A stretch of 7,800 bases of DNA from an uncultured bacterium (GTDB lineage Bacteria > Hydrothermota > Tepidihabitantia > Tepidihabitantales > Tepidihabitantaceae): contig CAKZPX010000289.1 in the NCBI GenBank assembly GCA_937139435.1, forward strand, positions 1 to 7,800, given 5' to 3'. The notes under the pieces were generated by a model. That model saw only the letters and a program-made list of their open reading frames with translations. It had not been told where the DNA came from and did no database searches. The position numbers were made by a program, and so were the translations under genes. Of the stretch, positions 1 through 7,064 are shown piece by piece. The first letter of the stretch is position 1. Each line of letters starts with the position of its first letter.

Positions 1-1
1 A

Positions 2-736
2 GAGATAATGCCGGATGACCCGCGAAAGCCTTATGATATGCTGGCGATTATTCAGCGGGTCGTTGACCAGGGCAGTTTTTTTGAGGTTCAGCAGCACTGG
101 GCAAAGAATATTATTATCGGGTTTGCCCGGATGGACGGACAGGTGGTCGGGATTGTTGCCAATCAGCCAAAGTTTCTTGCTGGTTGTCTGGACATTGATG
201 CCTCGGTGAAGGCAGCAAGGTTTGTGCGGTTCCTTGATGCGTTTAATATTCCGATTGTGACCTTTGTTGATGTCCCGGGTTTTCTACCCGGTACCACTCA
301 GGAGTATGGCGGGATTATCCGGCACGGAGCAAAGTTGCTTTATGCCTATTGTGAGGCAACGGTGCCCAAGATAACGGTAATTACCCGCAAGGCGTATGGT
401 GGTGCCTATGATGTGATGTCGTCAAAGCATATCAGGGGAGATTTTAATTTTGCCTGGCCAACGGCAGAGATTGCGGTAATGGGTTCCGAAGGGGCGGTGA
501 ATATTATCTTTCGCAAGGAAATTGCCGAGTCAGGTAATCCTGAGGAGACCCGGCGCCGGCTGGTTGAGGAGTACGAGAATAAGTTTGGCAATCCGTTTAA
601 GGCGGCGGAACTGGGTTATGTGGATGAGGTGATTGAGTTTCGGGATACAAGAAGGAAGATTATTGAGAGTTTGCGGATCCTGGAGAATAAGACTTTAGCC
701 AATCCGTGGAAAAAACACGGGTGTATTCCATTGTAG
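2..736 (+). CDS. Propionyl-CoA carboxylase beta / methylmalonyl-CoA decarboxylase alpha (carboxyltransferase), C-terminal part
   Basis: This is the C-terminal carboxyltransferase domain of a PccB/MmdA-type biotin-dependent enzyme, which moves a carboxyl group between carboxybiotin and propionyl-CoA to make or break (S)-methylmalonyl-CoA in the cytoplasm. The frame is open to the left edge and the ATG at 8 falls inside the conserved stretch PDDPRKPYDM, so the gene begins upstream; about 245 of the roughly 515 residues usual for the family are visible. Counting from that ATG, VDVPGFLPGT lies at 87-96 and AYGGAYDVMSSK at 129-140, the glycine-rich oxyanion-hole region. The Asp in AYDVM matches the residue associated with propionyl- rather than acetyl-CoA preference in actinobacterial PccB/AccD5 (family knowledge). 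The end, PWKKHGCIPL, is the canonical C-terminus. Three nt separate it from the mutase gene. Sequence alone does not separate the ATP-dependent carboxylase from the sodium-pumping decarboxylase. Confidence 0.93.
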   Translation, partial: EIMPDDPRKPYDMLAIIQRVVDQGSFFEVQQHWAKNIIIGFARMDGQVVGIVANQPKFLAGCLDIDASVKAARFVRFLDAFNIPIVTFVDVPGFLPGTTQEYGGIIRHGAKLLYAYCEATVPKITVITRKAYGGAYDVMSSKHIRGDFNFAWPTAEIAVMGSEGAVNIIFRKEIAESGNPEETRRRLVEEYENKFGNPFKAAELGYVDEVIEFRDTRRKIIESLRILENKTLANPWKKHGCIPL

Positions 737-739
737 GTT

Positions 740-2428
740 ATGAGCGAGAAAAAAGTGGTTCAAAAAAACATTGATGGGGAGAAGTTAAAGTCAGCACAGG
801 CACAGTGGGAAAAGGAGGTGCTGGAGCCGGCACTGAGTAAACTGCCGGAGACGAGGACGGAGTTTACCACCGTTTCCGGTATTGTTTTGCCGCGGGTGCT
901 GACACCGCTTGACCGGCTGGAAGAGGATTATCTTGCCGATGTCGGATTCCCTGGTGCGTTCCCTTTTACTCGCGGGGTGCAGCCGACGCTGTATCGCTCC
1001 CGGTTGTGGACGATGCGCCAGTATGCCGGGTTCGGTTCGGCAGAGGAGACTAATGCCCGGTATCACTATCTGTTGAATCAGGGACAGACCGGGCTTTCTG
1101 TGGCATTTGACCTGCCGACCCAGATGGGTTATGACTCGGATAGCCCGATGGCGAAAGGTGAGGTGGGCAAAGTAGGAGTTGCGATCTCCACGATTGATGA
1201 TATGGCGCAGCTGTTTCATGGTATACCACTGGACAAAGTTTCTACTTCTATGACAATTAACTCTACCGCTGCAATTCTCCTGGCAATGTACTGCGTTATC
1301 GCTGAGCGCCAGGGGGTAGAGTTAAAGAAATTACAGGGGACAATCCAGAATGATGTGTTAAAGGAGTATGTTGCCCGGGGCACCTATATCTTTCCACCCC
1401 GACCGTCGTTACGTCTGGTAACCGATATTATCGCCTGGTGCGCGAGCGAGGTGCCTAAATGGAATACAATTTCCATTTCCGGTTATCATATCCGTGAGGC
1501 CGGGGCAACCGCAGTGGAGGAGGTGGCGTTTACTCTGGCAAACGGTCTGGAGTACATCAGGGCAGCGGTGGCGCGCGGTTTAGAGGTCAACCGCTTTGCA
1601 CCACGATTGTCCTTTTTCTTTGCCGCCCATTCCAATATTCTGGAGGAGGTGGCGAAGTTTCGGGCAGCGCGACGCCTGTGGGCAAAGTTACTGCGCGAAC
1701 GCTACAACGCATCTGATGAGGCGTGTAAATTGCGTTTTCATACCCAGACCGGTGGTGTGATCCTGACCGCGCAGCAACCGGAGAATAATATTATTCGGGT
1801 CGCTTACCAGGCGCTGGCCGCGGTGCTGGGCGGGACACAGAGTTTGCACACCAATTCCCGGGACGAGGCGCTCTCTCTGCCGACAGAGGAGTCGGTAACA
1901 ATCGCCCTGCGTACCCAGCAGATCCTTGCCTATGAAACCGGGGTTGCGGATACGGTTGACCCGCTTGCCGGTTCTTATCTTGTGGAAAGCCTTACCGATG
2001 AGGTTGAAAGTCGGGCGCGGGAGTTGATTGCCGAGGTGGAGAGTCGGGGAGGTGCAGTAAGTGCCATTGAACAGGGTTTTATCCAGGAGCGGATTGCCGA
2101 GAGCGCCTGGCGGTATCAGGAAGAGATAGAAAAGGGAAAACGAATCGTTGTTGGTGTGAACCGATTTTCCGACAATGTTGAACCGCAGTTAAAGTTATTG
2201 CGGGTGGATGAGGCGCTGGCGCGGCGTCGGGAAAAGGAATTGGCGGAGTTCCGGGCGCGATGCGATAACCAGGCGGTAAAAAGGATGCTGGATCAGGTGA
2301 CAAAAGTTGCCGAAGGTGAAGAAAATTTGATGCCGGCAATCCTTGCGGCGGTGCGGGCAGGCGCAACGGTGGGTGAGATCAGCGATGCCCTGCGCCGAGT
2401 ATTTGGCGAGTATGACCGGCAACGGTAG
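740..2428 (+). CDS. mcmA1: Methylmalonyl-CoA mutase, catalytic (large) subunit
   Basis: This 562-residue protein is the substrate-binding TIM-barrel part of methylmalonyl-CoA mutase, which isomerises (R)-methylmalonyl-CoA to succinyl-CoA using adenosylcobalamin. Family motifs run in order: YRSRLWTMRQYAGF (85-98), LSVAFDLPTQMGYDSDSP (119-136), TIQNDVLKEYVAR (201-213), SISGYHIREAGA (245-256), TQTGGVILTAQQPENN (335-350), GGTQSLHTNSRDEAL (364-378). With a constant offset of six from the Propionibacterium shermanii enzyme, Tyr95, Arg213 and His250 match Tyr89, Arg207 and His244. Tyr and Arg at the first two positions indicate methylmalonyl-CoA rather than isobutyryl-CoA mutase, which has Phe and Gln there. 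The protein stops at LRRVFGEY, before the cobalamin domain, so it is the two-gene form and needs a separate small B12-binding subunit not found here. ATG lies 3 nt after the previous stop with no clear ribosome-binding site, suggesting translational coupling. Confidence 0.95.
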   Translation: MSEKKVVQKNIDGEKLKSAQAQWEKEVLEPALSKLPETRTEFTTVSGIVLPRVLTPLDRLEEDYLADVGFPGAFPFTRGVQPTLYRSRLWTMRQYAGFGSAEETNARYHYLLNQGQTGLSVAFDLPTQMGYDSDSPMAKGEVGKVGVAISTIDDMAQLFHGIPLDKVSTSMTINSTAAILLAMYCVIAERQGVELKKLQGTIQNDVLKEYVARGTYIFPPRPSLRLVTDIIAWCASEVPKWNTISISGYHIREAGATAVEEVAFTLANGLEYIRAAVARGLEVNRFAPRLSFFFAAHSNILEEVAKFRAARRLWAKLLRERYNASDEACKLRFHTQTGGVILTAQQPENNIIRVAYQALAAVLGGTQSLHTNSRDEALSLPTEESVTIALRTQQILAYETGVADTVDPLAGSYLVESLTDEVESRARELIAEVESRGGAVSAIEQGFIQERIAESAWRYQEEIEKGKRIVVGVNRFSDNVEPQLKLLRVDEALARRREKELAEFRARCDNQAVKRMLDQVTKVAEGEENLMPAILAAVRAGATVGEISDALRRVFGEYDRQR

Positions 2429-2440
2429 AAAGGAGGGGCG

Positions 2441-2854
2441 ATGATAAAAAAGATTGCTCATATTGCGATTGCGGTACATAATGTGGACGAGGCGGCCCGG
2501 TTTTTTACCGAGCAACTGGGGTTAAAACTTACGGGAAAAGAGACCGTGCCTCATCGTAAGGTTACTGTGGGGTTCATCCATTTAGGCGATGTTAAGATTG
2601 AACTGGTGCAACCGGATGCACCGGATGCGCCGATTGCTAAATTTCTTGCTGAGCGCGGACAGGGTTTGCATCACATCTGTTTTGAGGTTGATGATGCGGA
2701 TGCCGAGTATAATCGGTTACAGTCCGCTGGAGTTCGGCTGGTTGACCCGGCACCGCAGGCTGGTGCGGGCGGGACAAAGACATTTTTTATCCATCCTAAA
2801 TCAGCCGGCGGTGTGCTGGTGGAGTTAAATCAGCCTCCCAGAGGAGAGCCGTAG
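2441..2854 (+). CDS. mce: Methylmalonyl-CoA epimerase
   Basis: A 137-residue vicinal-oxygen-chelate (glyoxalase-fold) protein that interconverts the (S)- and (R)-epimers of methylmalonyl-CoA, linking the carboxyltransferase product to the mutase substrate. Two beta-alpha-beta-beta-beta repeats are evident, starting at IAHIAIAV (5-12) and GLHHICFEV (75-83). Expected metal ligands are His7, Glu54 (in KIELVQP), His78 and Glu128 (in GVLVELNQ). The segments APIAKFLAERGQGLHH (63-78) and HPKSAGGVLVEL (118-129) are characteristic of the epimerase rather than other VOC enzymes. The start is fixed by a strong Shine-Dalgarno sequence, AAGGAGGGG at 2430-2438, just before the ATG, and the gene begins 12 nt after the mutase stop. 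Its last 25 bp overlap the 3' end of the convergent era gene. Confidence 0.93.
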   Translation: MIKKIAHIAIAVHNVDEAARFFTEQLGLKLTGKETVPHRKVTVGFIHLGDVKIELVQPDAPDAPIAKFLAERGQGLHHICFEVDDADAEYNRLQSAGVRLVDPAPQAGAGGTKTFFIHPKSAGGVLVELNQPPRGEP

Positions 2855-3723
2855 ACATTCTGCCGGATAAAGCCTTCGTTCTGACGCCAGCCTTTGGCAA
2901 CTTTAACCCATAGTTCCAGGTAAACCGGGCGTCCCAGAAATTGCTCAATCGCCTCGCGGGCAATTTCTCCTACTTTCTTTAGCGACCGTCCGCCTTCACC
3001 AATCAGGATGCTTTTCTGGGACTCCTTTTCTACATAGATGACCGCCCGAATATAATCTTTGCGATTGGGTCTTTCCCGAAACTCTTCCACCTGGACTGTA
3101 GTGGAGTAAGGAATTTCCGCACCGTAGCGATTAAAAATCGCCTCGCGAATAAGTTCAGCAACAAAGAAACGCTCGGGGCGTTCGGATACCATATCGGGCG
3201 GATAAAAAGGTGGCGCTTCTGGTAACAGTCCAATAACGCCATTTTTTAAATCATCCACACCATCACCGGTTAATGCCGAAATCATATACACCTTATCCAG
3301 ACCGGCGTTAGCACACGCCTGGGCAACAGGGAGAAGATTCTGTCGGGGGACAGCATCAATTTTGTTCAGCGCCACCACCGCCGGACGCCCGCGCAAAAGG
3401 GACAGGTCATCACATACCGGCGCGGTGGCATCTATAACCATAAGAACAACATCGGCATCATTAAGCGCTCGCTCTATTTCTTCTTTCATCAGTCGTTGCA
3501 GGGCGTATTTGGGGTCAAGGATTCCAGGGGTATCAAGCAGTAATGCCTGGTAATCGGGACCGTTGAGGATACCAAGGATTCGATGGCGGGTGGTTTGCGG
3601 TTTCGGGGTGACAATTGCAATCCGATGACCGATAAGCCGGTTAAGAATGGTGGACTTTCCTGCGTTTGGTCTGCCGATTATGGCAATATAGCCACTGCGG
3701 AATGGTGGCGATTCTTTGTGCAT
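2830..3723 (-). CDS. era: GTPase Era
   Basis: Era is an essential GTPase that binds the 3' end of 16S rRNA and helps 30S subunit maturation. This 297-residue copy is full length and complete. G motifs: G1 GRPNAGKST (17-25), G2 within KPQTTRHRI (41-49), G3 DTPG (64-67), G4 NKID (120-123), G5 SAL (149-151). The C-terminal KH domain has the RNA-binding loop IGEGGRSLKK (241-250), followed by the conserved LELWVKVAKGWRQNEGFI (269-286). PYSTTV near 205-210 is also typical of Era rather than Der/EngA. The ATG directly abuts the accA stop (TAGATG), so translation is probably coupled; only a weak purine-rich stretch lies upstream. It is the last gene of the minus-strand run and overlaps mce tail to tail by 25 bp. 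Confidence 0.97.
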   Translation of the reverse strand: MHKESPPFRSGYIAIIGRPNAGKSTILNRLIGHRIAIVTPKPQTTRHRILGILNGPDYQALLLDTPGILDPKYALQRLMKEEIERALNDADVVLMVIDATAPVCDDLSLLRGRPAVVALNKIDAVPRQNLLPVAQACANAGLDKVYMISALTGDGVDDLKNGVIGLLPEAPPFYPPDMVSERPERFFVAELIREAIFNRYGAEIPYSTTVQVEEFRERPNRKDYIRAVIYVEKESQKSILIGEGGRSLKKVGEIAREAIEQFLGRPVYLELWVKVAKGWRQNEGFIRQNVYGSPLGG

Positions 3724-4683
3724 CTATTTTTCTTCGCCCTGCTGAAAGACACCGATAGCAGAGAATTTCTCAATCCGGCGTGACACCAGTTCTTCACCGG
3801 GTAATGTGTTTAACACGTGATAGTTTGCCATGACCGCCTTTTTTAATAGCCGTGCCGCTTCATCCCAGTCATGGTGGGCACCGCCAAGCGGCTCCGGCAC
3901 AATTTCGTCAATCACACCGAGATTGAGAAGATCAGGGGCGGTAAGTTTTAATACCTTGGCTGCCTCTTCTGCCCTGGAACCGTCCCGCCAGAGGATAGCG
4001 GCGCAGCCTTCAGGTGATATGACCGAGTAAACCGCATTTTCCTGCATTAAAACCCGGTCACCAACCGCAATTGCCAGGGCACCACCAGAACCACCCTCGC
4101 CGGTAACAACCGCAATTACCGGTACCGTCAGCAGTGCCATCTCGCGCAGGTTACGGGCGATCGCCTCTGCCTGTCCTCTTTCTTCGGCGCCGATACCGGG
4201 GTAAGCCCCCGGGGTGTCAATCAGGCACAAAATCGGGACATTGTTGCGTGCAGCAAGTTCCATAATTCGTAGCGCCTTACGATAGCCTTCAGGATGGGGC
4301 ATGCCGAAGTTGCGTGTCAGTTTCTCTTTTGTATCCTTACCCTTCTGGTGTCCGATGATGGCGAAGGGGATTTCGTCAATTTTCCCCAATCCAGCAACAA
4401 TTGCCGGGTCATCAGCGAAAGCCCGATCACCATGGAGTTCAACAAAATTGGTTACCATTCTTTCAATGTAGTCCAGGGTATAGGGACGGCGAGGATGACG
4501 GGCGAGCTGAACACGCTGCCAGGGAGTGAGGTTAGCATAGAGCTTTATTTTCAGTTCTTCAATTTGTTGCTGGAGTTTTTTTATTTCTGTTGTTACACCC
4601 AGGGCGTTAACTTCTTCCAGACGTTCAAATAGTTCAGCGAGAGGCTGTTCAAAATCCAGCCAGCCCGGAGAGACACCAGGCAT
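3724..4683 (-). CDS. accA: Acetyl-CoA carboxylase carboxyltransferase subunit alpha
   Basis: This is AccA, which with AccD transfers the carboxyl group from carboxybiotin to acetyl-CoA to make malonyl-CoA, the first committed step of fatty-acid synthesis. At 319 residues it matches the usual length. It has an N-terminal helical segment (11-50) with the typical start FEQPLAELFERLEEV, then RPYTLDYIERM (66-76), FVELHGDRAFADDPAIVAGL (80-99), GHQKGKDTKEKLTRNFGMPH (111-130), LIDTPGAYPGIGAEERGQAE (154-173), the glycine-rich oxyanion segment TGEGGSGGALA (194-204), and SVISPEGCAAILWRD (220-234). No accD or biotin carboxylase gene is adjacent. It starts 2 nt after the stop of the upstream barrel gene, with no convincing Shine-Dalgarno sequence, and its stop abuts the era ATG, so coupled translation within one transcript is likely. 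Confidence 0.97.
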   Translation of the reverse strand: MPGVSPGWLDFEQPLAELFERLEEVNALGVTTEIKKLQQQIEELKIKLYANLTPWQRVQLARHPRRPYTLDYIERMVTNFVELHGDRAFADDPAIVAGLGKIDEIPFAIIGHQKGKDTKEKLTRNFGMPHPEGYRKALRIMELAARNNVPILCLIDTPGAYPGIGAEERGQAEAIARNLREMALLTVPVIAVVTGEGGSGGALAIAVGDRVLMQENAVYSVISPEGCAAILWRDGSRAEEAAKVLKLTAPDLLNLGVIDEIVPEPLGGAHHDWDEAARLLKKAVMANYHVLNTLPGEELVSRRIEKFSAIGVFQQGEEK

Positions 4684-4685
4684 AT

Positions 4686-5609
4686 TTAATATCCAAAACC
4701 AATACCCAGACGGTGGGCGGTGCCGATATTTAATCCCAGGGGAGAGAAGGCGTAATCCAGCCGGAGTTTGCTGGTTGTTAAACCAAGTCCGAAGTTGAAG
4801 TGATTGACTGTGTTAAACGGGTCATACCCAGCACGGAAAGAAAGGAATTTTCCCAGCGTGAACTCAATCCCGCTCTGAAGGGCAAATTTTTTTGAATAGA
4901 AGAACCAGGAAGCATCCGTGACCACCAGGAGGGTATTTTTACCGAAGGGGACAGTGTAACCGATACCGGTTCTGAGCCGGCTGGGCAACCAGAAGACTTC
5001 CTGCTCATAAAAGAGTGTTTGACCAAAATCGGTTACCGCAACACCGAGTTGCAGGTTGTTTAAGGGATGGAATCGGGCACCAATGTCGCCGCCCCAGCCT
5101 GAAAGTTCGGAGTTAAGCAATTTAGAGTAGAAGAAACGGACGCTAATGCCGGCATCAACCCACGAGGCTAAGGAACGGGCGATGTTGAGGTAGGCGGTTA
5201 GATCAAGCGGTGAAAAAGTTGCTACTGGTTCTTCGGTGGGAATTTCCTCCCGATATTCCACTTTCCCTCCGGAAAAAATTGCCAGTCCAATTCCAAGAGA
5301 GAACGGACGAAGCTCACGGGAGATAAACAGCGATTGCATTTGGGTGTCAAGAAGCCATTTAGTGTAACCAACCTGGGCAGAAAACCTGGAGAGTCTTGCG
5401 GTTATTGCGGGATTATAAGACAGTCCCTGTGGTCCGGTGGCAGCAGCGGTACCGCTGCCTGCCAGTGCTGCTTCTCGTGCGGCAACCGGAATTTTCAACC
5501 ATGCGCACCCTTCTTTGCGTTGCGCAGAAGAGATGTTGAAAAGTGCGAAAACGGAACTTAAAACTATAAATGCTATAATTTTGGAAGTGATCGCTGGTTT
5601 CTTAATCAT
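4686..5609 (-). CDS. PorV/PorQ-like outer-membrane beta-barrel protein
   Basis: Predicted secreted outer-membrane protein of 307 residues, counted from the ATG at 5609. Residues 1-29 form a signal peptide: a lysine-rich start, a hydrophobic core IIAFIVLSSVFALF (11-24) and likely signal-peptidase I cleavage after SSA. The mature protein opens with AREAALAGSGTAAATGPQGL followed by SYNPA (44-68), which resembles the PorV/PorQ (UPF0164-like) signature in which an alanine/glycine-rich helix precedes a WNPA-type motif. The rest alternates short amphipathic strands rich in glycine and aromatics, and ends in HRLGIGFGY (299-307) with a terminal aromatic residue, as expected for insertion by the BAM machinery. 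PorV proteins act in type IX secretion and relatives resemble FadL transporters; the role here is unknown. An in-frame TTG at 5630 would extend it, but that overlaps the upstream gene and degrades the signal peptide. It begins 10 nt after the KOW gene stop. Confidence 0.72.
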   Translation of the reverse strand: MIKKPAITSKIIAFIVLSSVFALFNISSAQRKEGCAWLKIPVAAREAALAGSGTAAATGPQGLSYNPAITARLSRFSAQVGYTKWLLDTQMQSLFISRELRPFSLGIGLAIFSGGKVEYREEIPTEEPVATFSPLDLTAYLNIARSLASWVDAGISVRFFYSKLLNSELSGWGGDIGARFHPLNNLQLGVAVTDFGQTLFYEQEVFWLPSRLRTGIGYTVPFGKNTLLVVTDASWFFYSKKFALQSGIEFTLGKFLSFRAGYDPFNTVNHFNFGLGLTTSKLRLDYAFSPLGLNIGTAHRLGIGFGY

Positions 5610-5619
5610 ACGGAATTTG

Positions 5620-6741
5620 TTATTCTTCAATTATTTCTACATTGGCTCGGGGTAGGGTTATCCGTTCTCCGGATTCCAGTTCTACCTCAAGTACCCGGAC
5701 CTTTGCCTCGGTCTCAATTGTCTGGAGTTCTACCGGTAAGGCGGTCACCCGACCAATCTTACCAAAATGTGGTTGTCGAATAATTCTGACCGACATACCT
5801 GTTGCTAATCCTCCTTCTGAAATACTTGGTTTTATTTCGCCCATCTTCTCGGCGCAAGGCACGATTACCTCGGGACGAATTACTCCGGCACGGATCTGGG
5901 TGGCTCCGTTTATTGATGCCATTTTGTTTTCCAGTCTGGTGAGTAACTCAAAAGTTCGCTTCGCCATGCGCATTTCTCCAAAGCCTTCAGTAATAATGAC
6001 AGTTAGTCCCTTTTTTTCTGAACCAGTTATAGCCACACCGATGTCGTAACCGAGAAATTTACGCAGTGTTGCATCTTCTACCCCGCCGGCAACAATGCCT
6101 TTAGCCCCAACACGGAGCGCCCTTTCAATCGCTTCGTAAGTAACCAGTGAACCACCGACGACAATTCTGTCCTTAGAGTCTTCATCAATTTTATCAGCGG
6201 TAAGCCTTTCATCAGGGTTTTTAACCACGATTTTGATAGACCCGCGTGTTTCCCCACCAATGCCAAAGATTCCTTGAACAAGACTGACATCGTTGGCTAT
6301 AACCACACCTTCCCGGGGGATTACTTCGTCAACCACGCCTTCAATATACGCGTCCACCTGAACCGGTTGAGGGGGTTCACGAATAATTACCTGACCGGTT
6401 ACAGACGAGATACTTTCAATTGTGCCAGTGGCTGGCGAACGGACTTCTGTTTTGAATAAACCTAAAAGTCCTTTTGAGCGGGCGATAATTTCGTCCTTTT
6501 GTACCGGGTCGCTGGTCTTTTTTAGCATTAGATTGGGGACATCTTCCGGCGGGACACCAAGTATACCCCCAACATTTACTGTCTGGACATTTCCCGGAAC
6601 AGCGGTTCGAGCCACGATGTCTTCACCCTTAACCCACTGTCCTTTTTCTACGAGTGTCTCTCCGGGCAGGGGTAATCTTCTAATTTTCCTGATATGAGTT
6701 CTTGCGGTAACTTTAAGTCCAGGAGTATAAGCATGTGCCAT
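5620..6741 (-). CDS. Uncharacterised protein with barrel-sandwich modules and a C-terminal KOW domain
   Basis: A 373-residue predicted cytoplasmic protein of unknown function with no signal peptide or membrane segment. Residues 17-50 (RRLPLPGETLVEKGQWVKGE...) and 75-140 (with EVRSPATGTIESISSVTGQV at 99-118) look like barrel-sandwich hybrid folds of the lipoyl/biotinyl or RnfC N-terminal kind, but no biotinylatable Met-Lys-Met is present. The middle (190-300) has glycine-rich motifs IVVGGSLVTYEAI, GIVAGGVEDATLRKFLG and GLTVIITEGFG, suggesting an alpha/beta domain. Residues 313-372 (GMSVRIIRQPHFGKIGRVTA...) resemble the KOW domain of NusG/ribosomal L24, which binds RNA or ribosomal protein. The ATG at 6741 gives MAHAYTPGLKVT, which looks like a conserved N-terminus; a TTG at 6804 would add 21 residues encoded in the promoter region and is unlikely. 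There is no Shine-Dalgarno sequence. It heads the run to era. Confidence 0.75.
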   Translation of the reverse strand: MAHAYTPGLKVTARTHIRKIRRLPLPGETLVEKGQWVKGEDIVARTAVPGNVQTVNVGGILGVPPEDVPNLMLKKTSDPVQKDEIIARSKGLLGLFKTEVRSPATGTIESISSVTGQVIIREPPQPVQVDAYIEGVVDEVIPREGVVIANDVSLVQGIFGIGGETRGSIKIVVKNPDERLTADKIDEDSKDRIVVGGSLVTYEAIERALRVGAKGIVAGGVEDATLRKFLGYDIGVAITGSEKKGLTVIITEGFGEMRMAKRTFELLTRLENKMASINGATQIRAGVIRPEVIVPCAEKMGEIKPSISEGGLATGMSVRIIRQPHFGKIGRVTALPVELQTIETEAKVRVLEVELESGERITLPRANVEIIEE

Positions 6742-6748
6742 ATAAATT

Positions 6749-6776
6749 AGAATAAAAATAAAAACCGAGGTGTCAA
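6749..6776 (-). promoter_or_regulatory. Candidate sigma-70 promoter of the KOW-PorV-accA-era operon
   Basis: Reading the minus strand, a perfect -35 TTGACA (6776-6771) is followed by a 16-nt spacer and a -10-like TATTCT (6754-6749, four of six consensus bases). Only 7 nt lie between the hexamer and the ATG at 6741, so transcription would start at or within one or two bases of the start codon, predicting a leaderless mRNA. That fits the absence of a Shine-Dalgarno sequence. The spacer is T-rich, so the -10 match is partly compositional. Confidence 0.45.
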
Positions 6777-6786
6777 GCAAACCTCG
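6750..6786 (-). promoter_or_regulatory. Inverted repeat plus T-run overlapping the operon promoter (terminator-like or operator)
   Basis: On the minus strand CGAGGT (6786-6781) and ACCTCG (6771-6766) form a 6-bp stem with a 9-nt loop, followed directly by GTTTTTATTTTTATT. This has the form of an intrinsic terminator but sits just upstream of the KOW start codon, where no gene ends. It could stop minus-strand transcripts entering from the mraZ side, act as an attenuator in a longer leader, or serve as a repressor site, since the -35 TTGACA lies in the loop and one arm. Confidence 0.35.
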
Positions 6787-6950
6787 CTGGATGTATAACC
6801 GCAAAATATTAATCTTGACATCAGTTTAAATACGGCAGAGATAACAAAGATGGAGATTGCAATGTTAGTTTAGTATTTGGTTTATAAAAAAGAGATTCTC
6901 TTAATTCTACGTTAATAGCGGAACATGAGAAAAATTGGCATATTCATTGC

Positions 6951-6972
6951 AGGTTAACAGAAAAACCTTTTT
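6951..6972 (+). terminator. Weak terminator-like hairpin with U-run
   Basis: AGGTT (6951-6955) and AACCT (6964-6968) can form a 5-bp stem with an 8-nt loop, and the run of T continues to 6972. The stem is short and nothing clear is transcribed toward it, so this may be chance in AT-rich DNA. Confidence 0.22.
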
Positions 6973-7034
6973 GATCATCAATAAAGCACTGTACCCCCAA
7001 GCCAGTTTTTCCCATTTTCTATTATAATAAATAC

Positions 7035-7064
7035 TTCCCCTCTACGAAGTGGGGGATTTATTTT
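7035..7064 (+). terminator. GC-rich hairpin followed by a T-rich tract
   Basis: CCCC (7037-7040) pairs with GGGG (7051-7054). The stem continues outward through T-G and T-A pairs and inward, past one T-T mismatch, by two more pairs around an ACGA loop; TTTATTTTA follows from 7057. An alternative pairing ACTTC/GAAGT (7033-7037 with 7046-7050) competes. In otherwise AT-rich DNA this G/C block stands out as a possible intrinsic terminator on the plus strand, but no gene ends just before it. Confidence 0.33.

Noticed and set aside
791..1219. Long antisense frame within the mutase gene
   Set aside because: It overlaps a strongly conserved gene and its translation shows no recognisable domain; it is a by-product of codon bias, as are the other antisense frames in the window.
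2834..2844. Terminator at the mce/era junction (CCTC/GAGG stem)
   Set aside because: The stem is 4 bp with a 3-nt loop and there is no T-run on either strand.
5610..5630. TTG start at 5630 for the PorV-like protein
   Set aside because: It overlaps the upstream gene and adds seven residues ahead of a normal lysine-rich signal peptide start at the ATG at 5609.
6742..6804. TTG start at 6804 extending the KOW protein by 21 residues
   Set aside because: The extension would be coded by the T-rich hairpin and promoter region, has no ribosome-binding site and is hydrophobic, unlike the rest. MAHAYTPGLK from the ATG at 6741 looks like the natural start.
6815..6845. Plus-strand promoter at TTGACA 6815-6820
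   Set aside because: The best -10 (GATAAC at 6840-6845) is 19 nt away and a weak match, and no gene follows closely.
7033..7060. Remnant of an IS200/IS605-type end, suggested by the CCCC/GGGGG hairpin
   Set aside because: No transposase, second end or insertion scar is visible, so a plain hairpin is the simpler reading.
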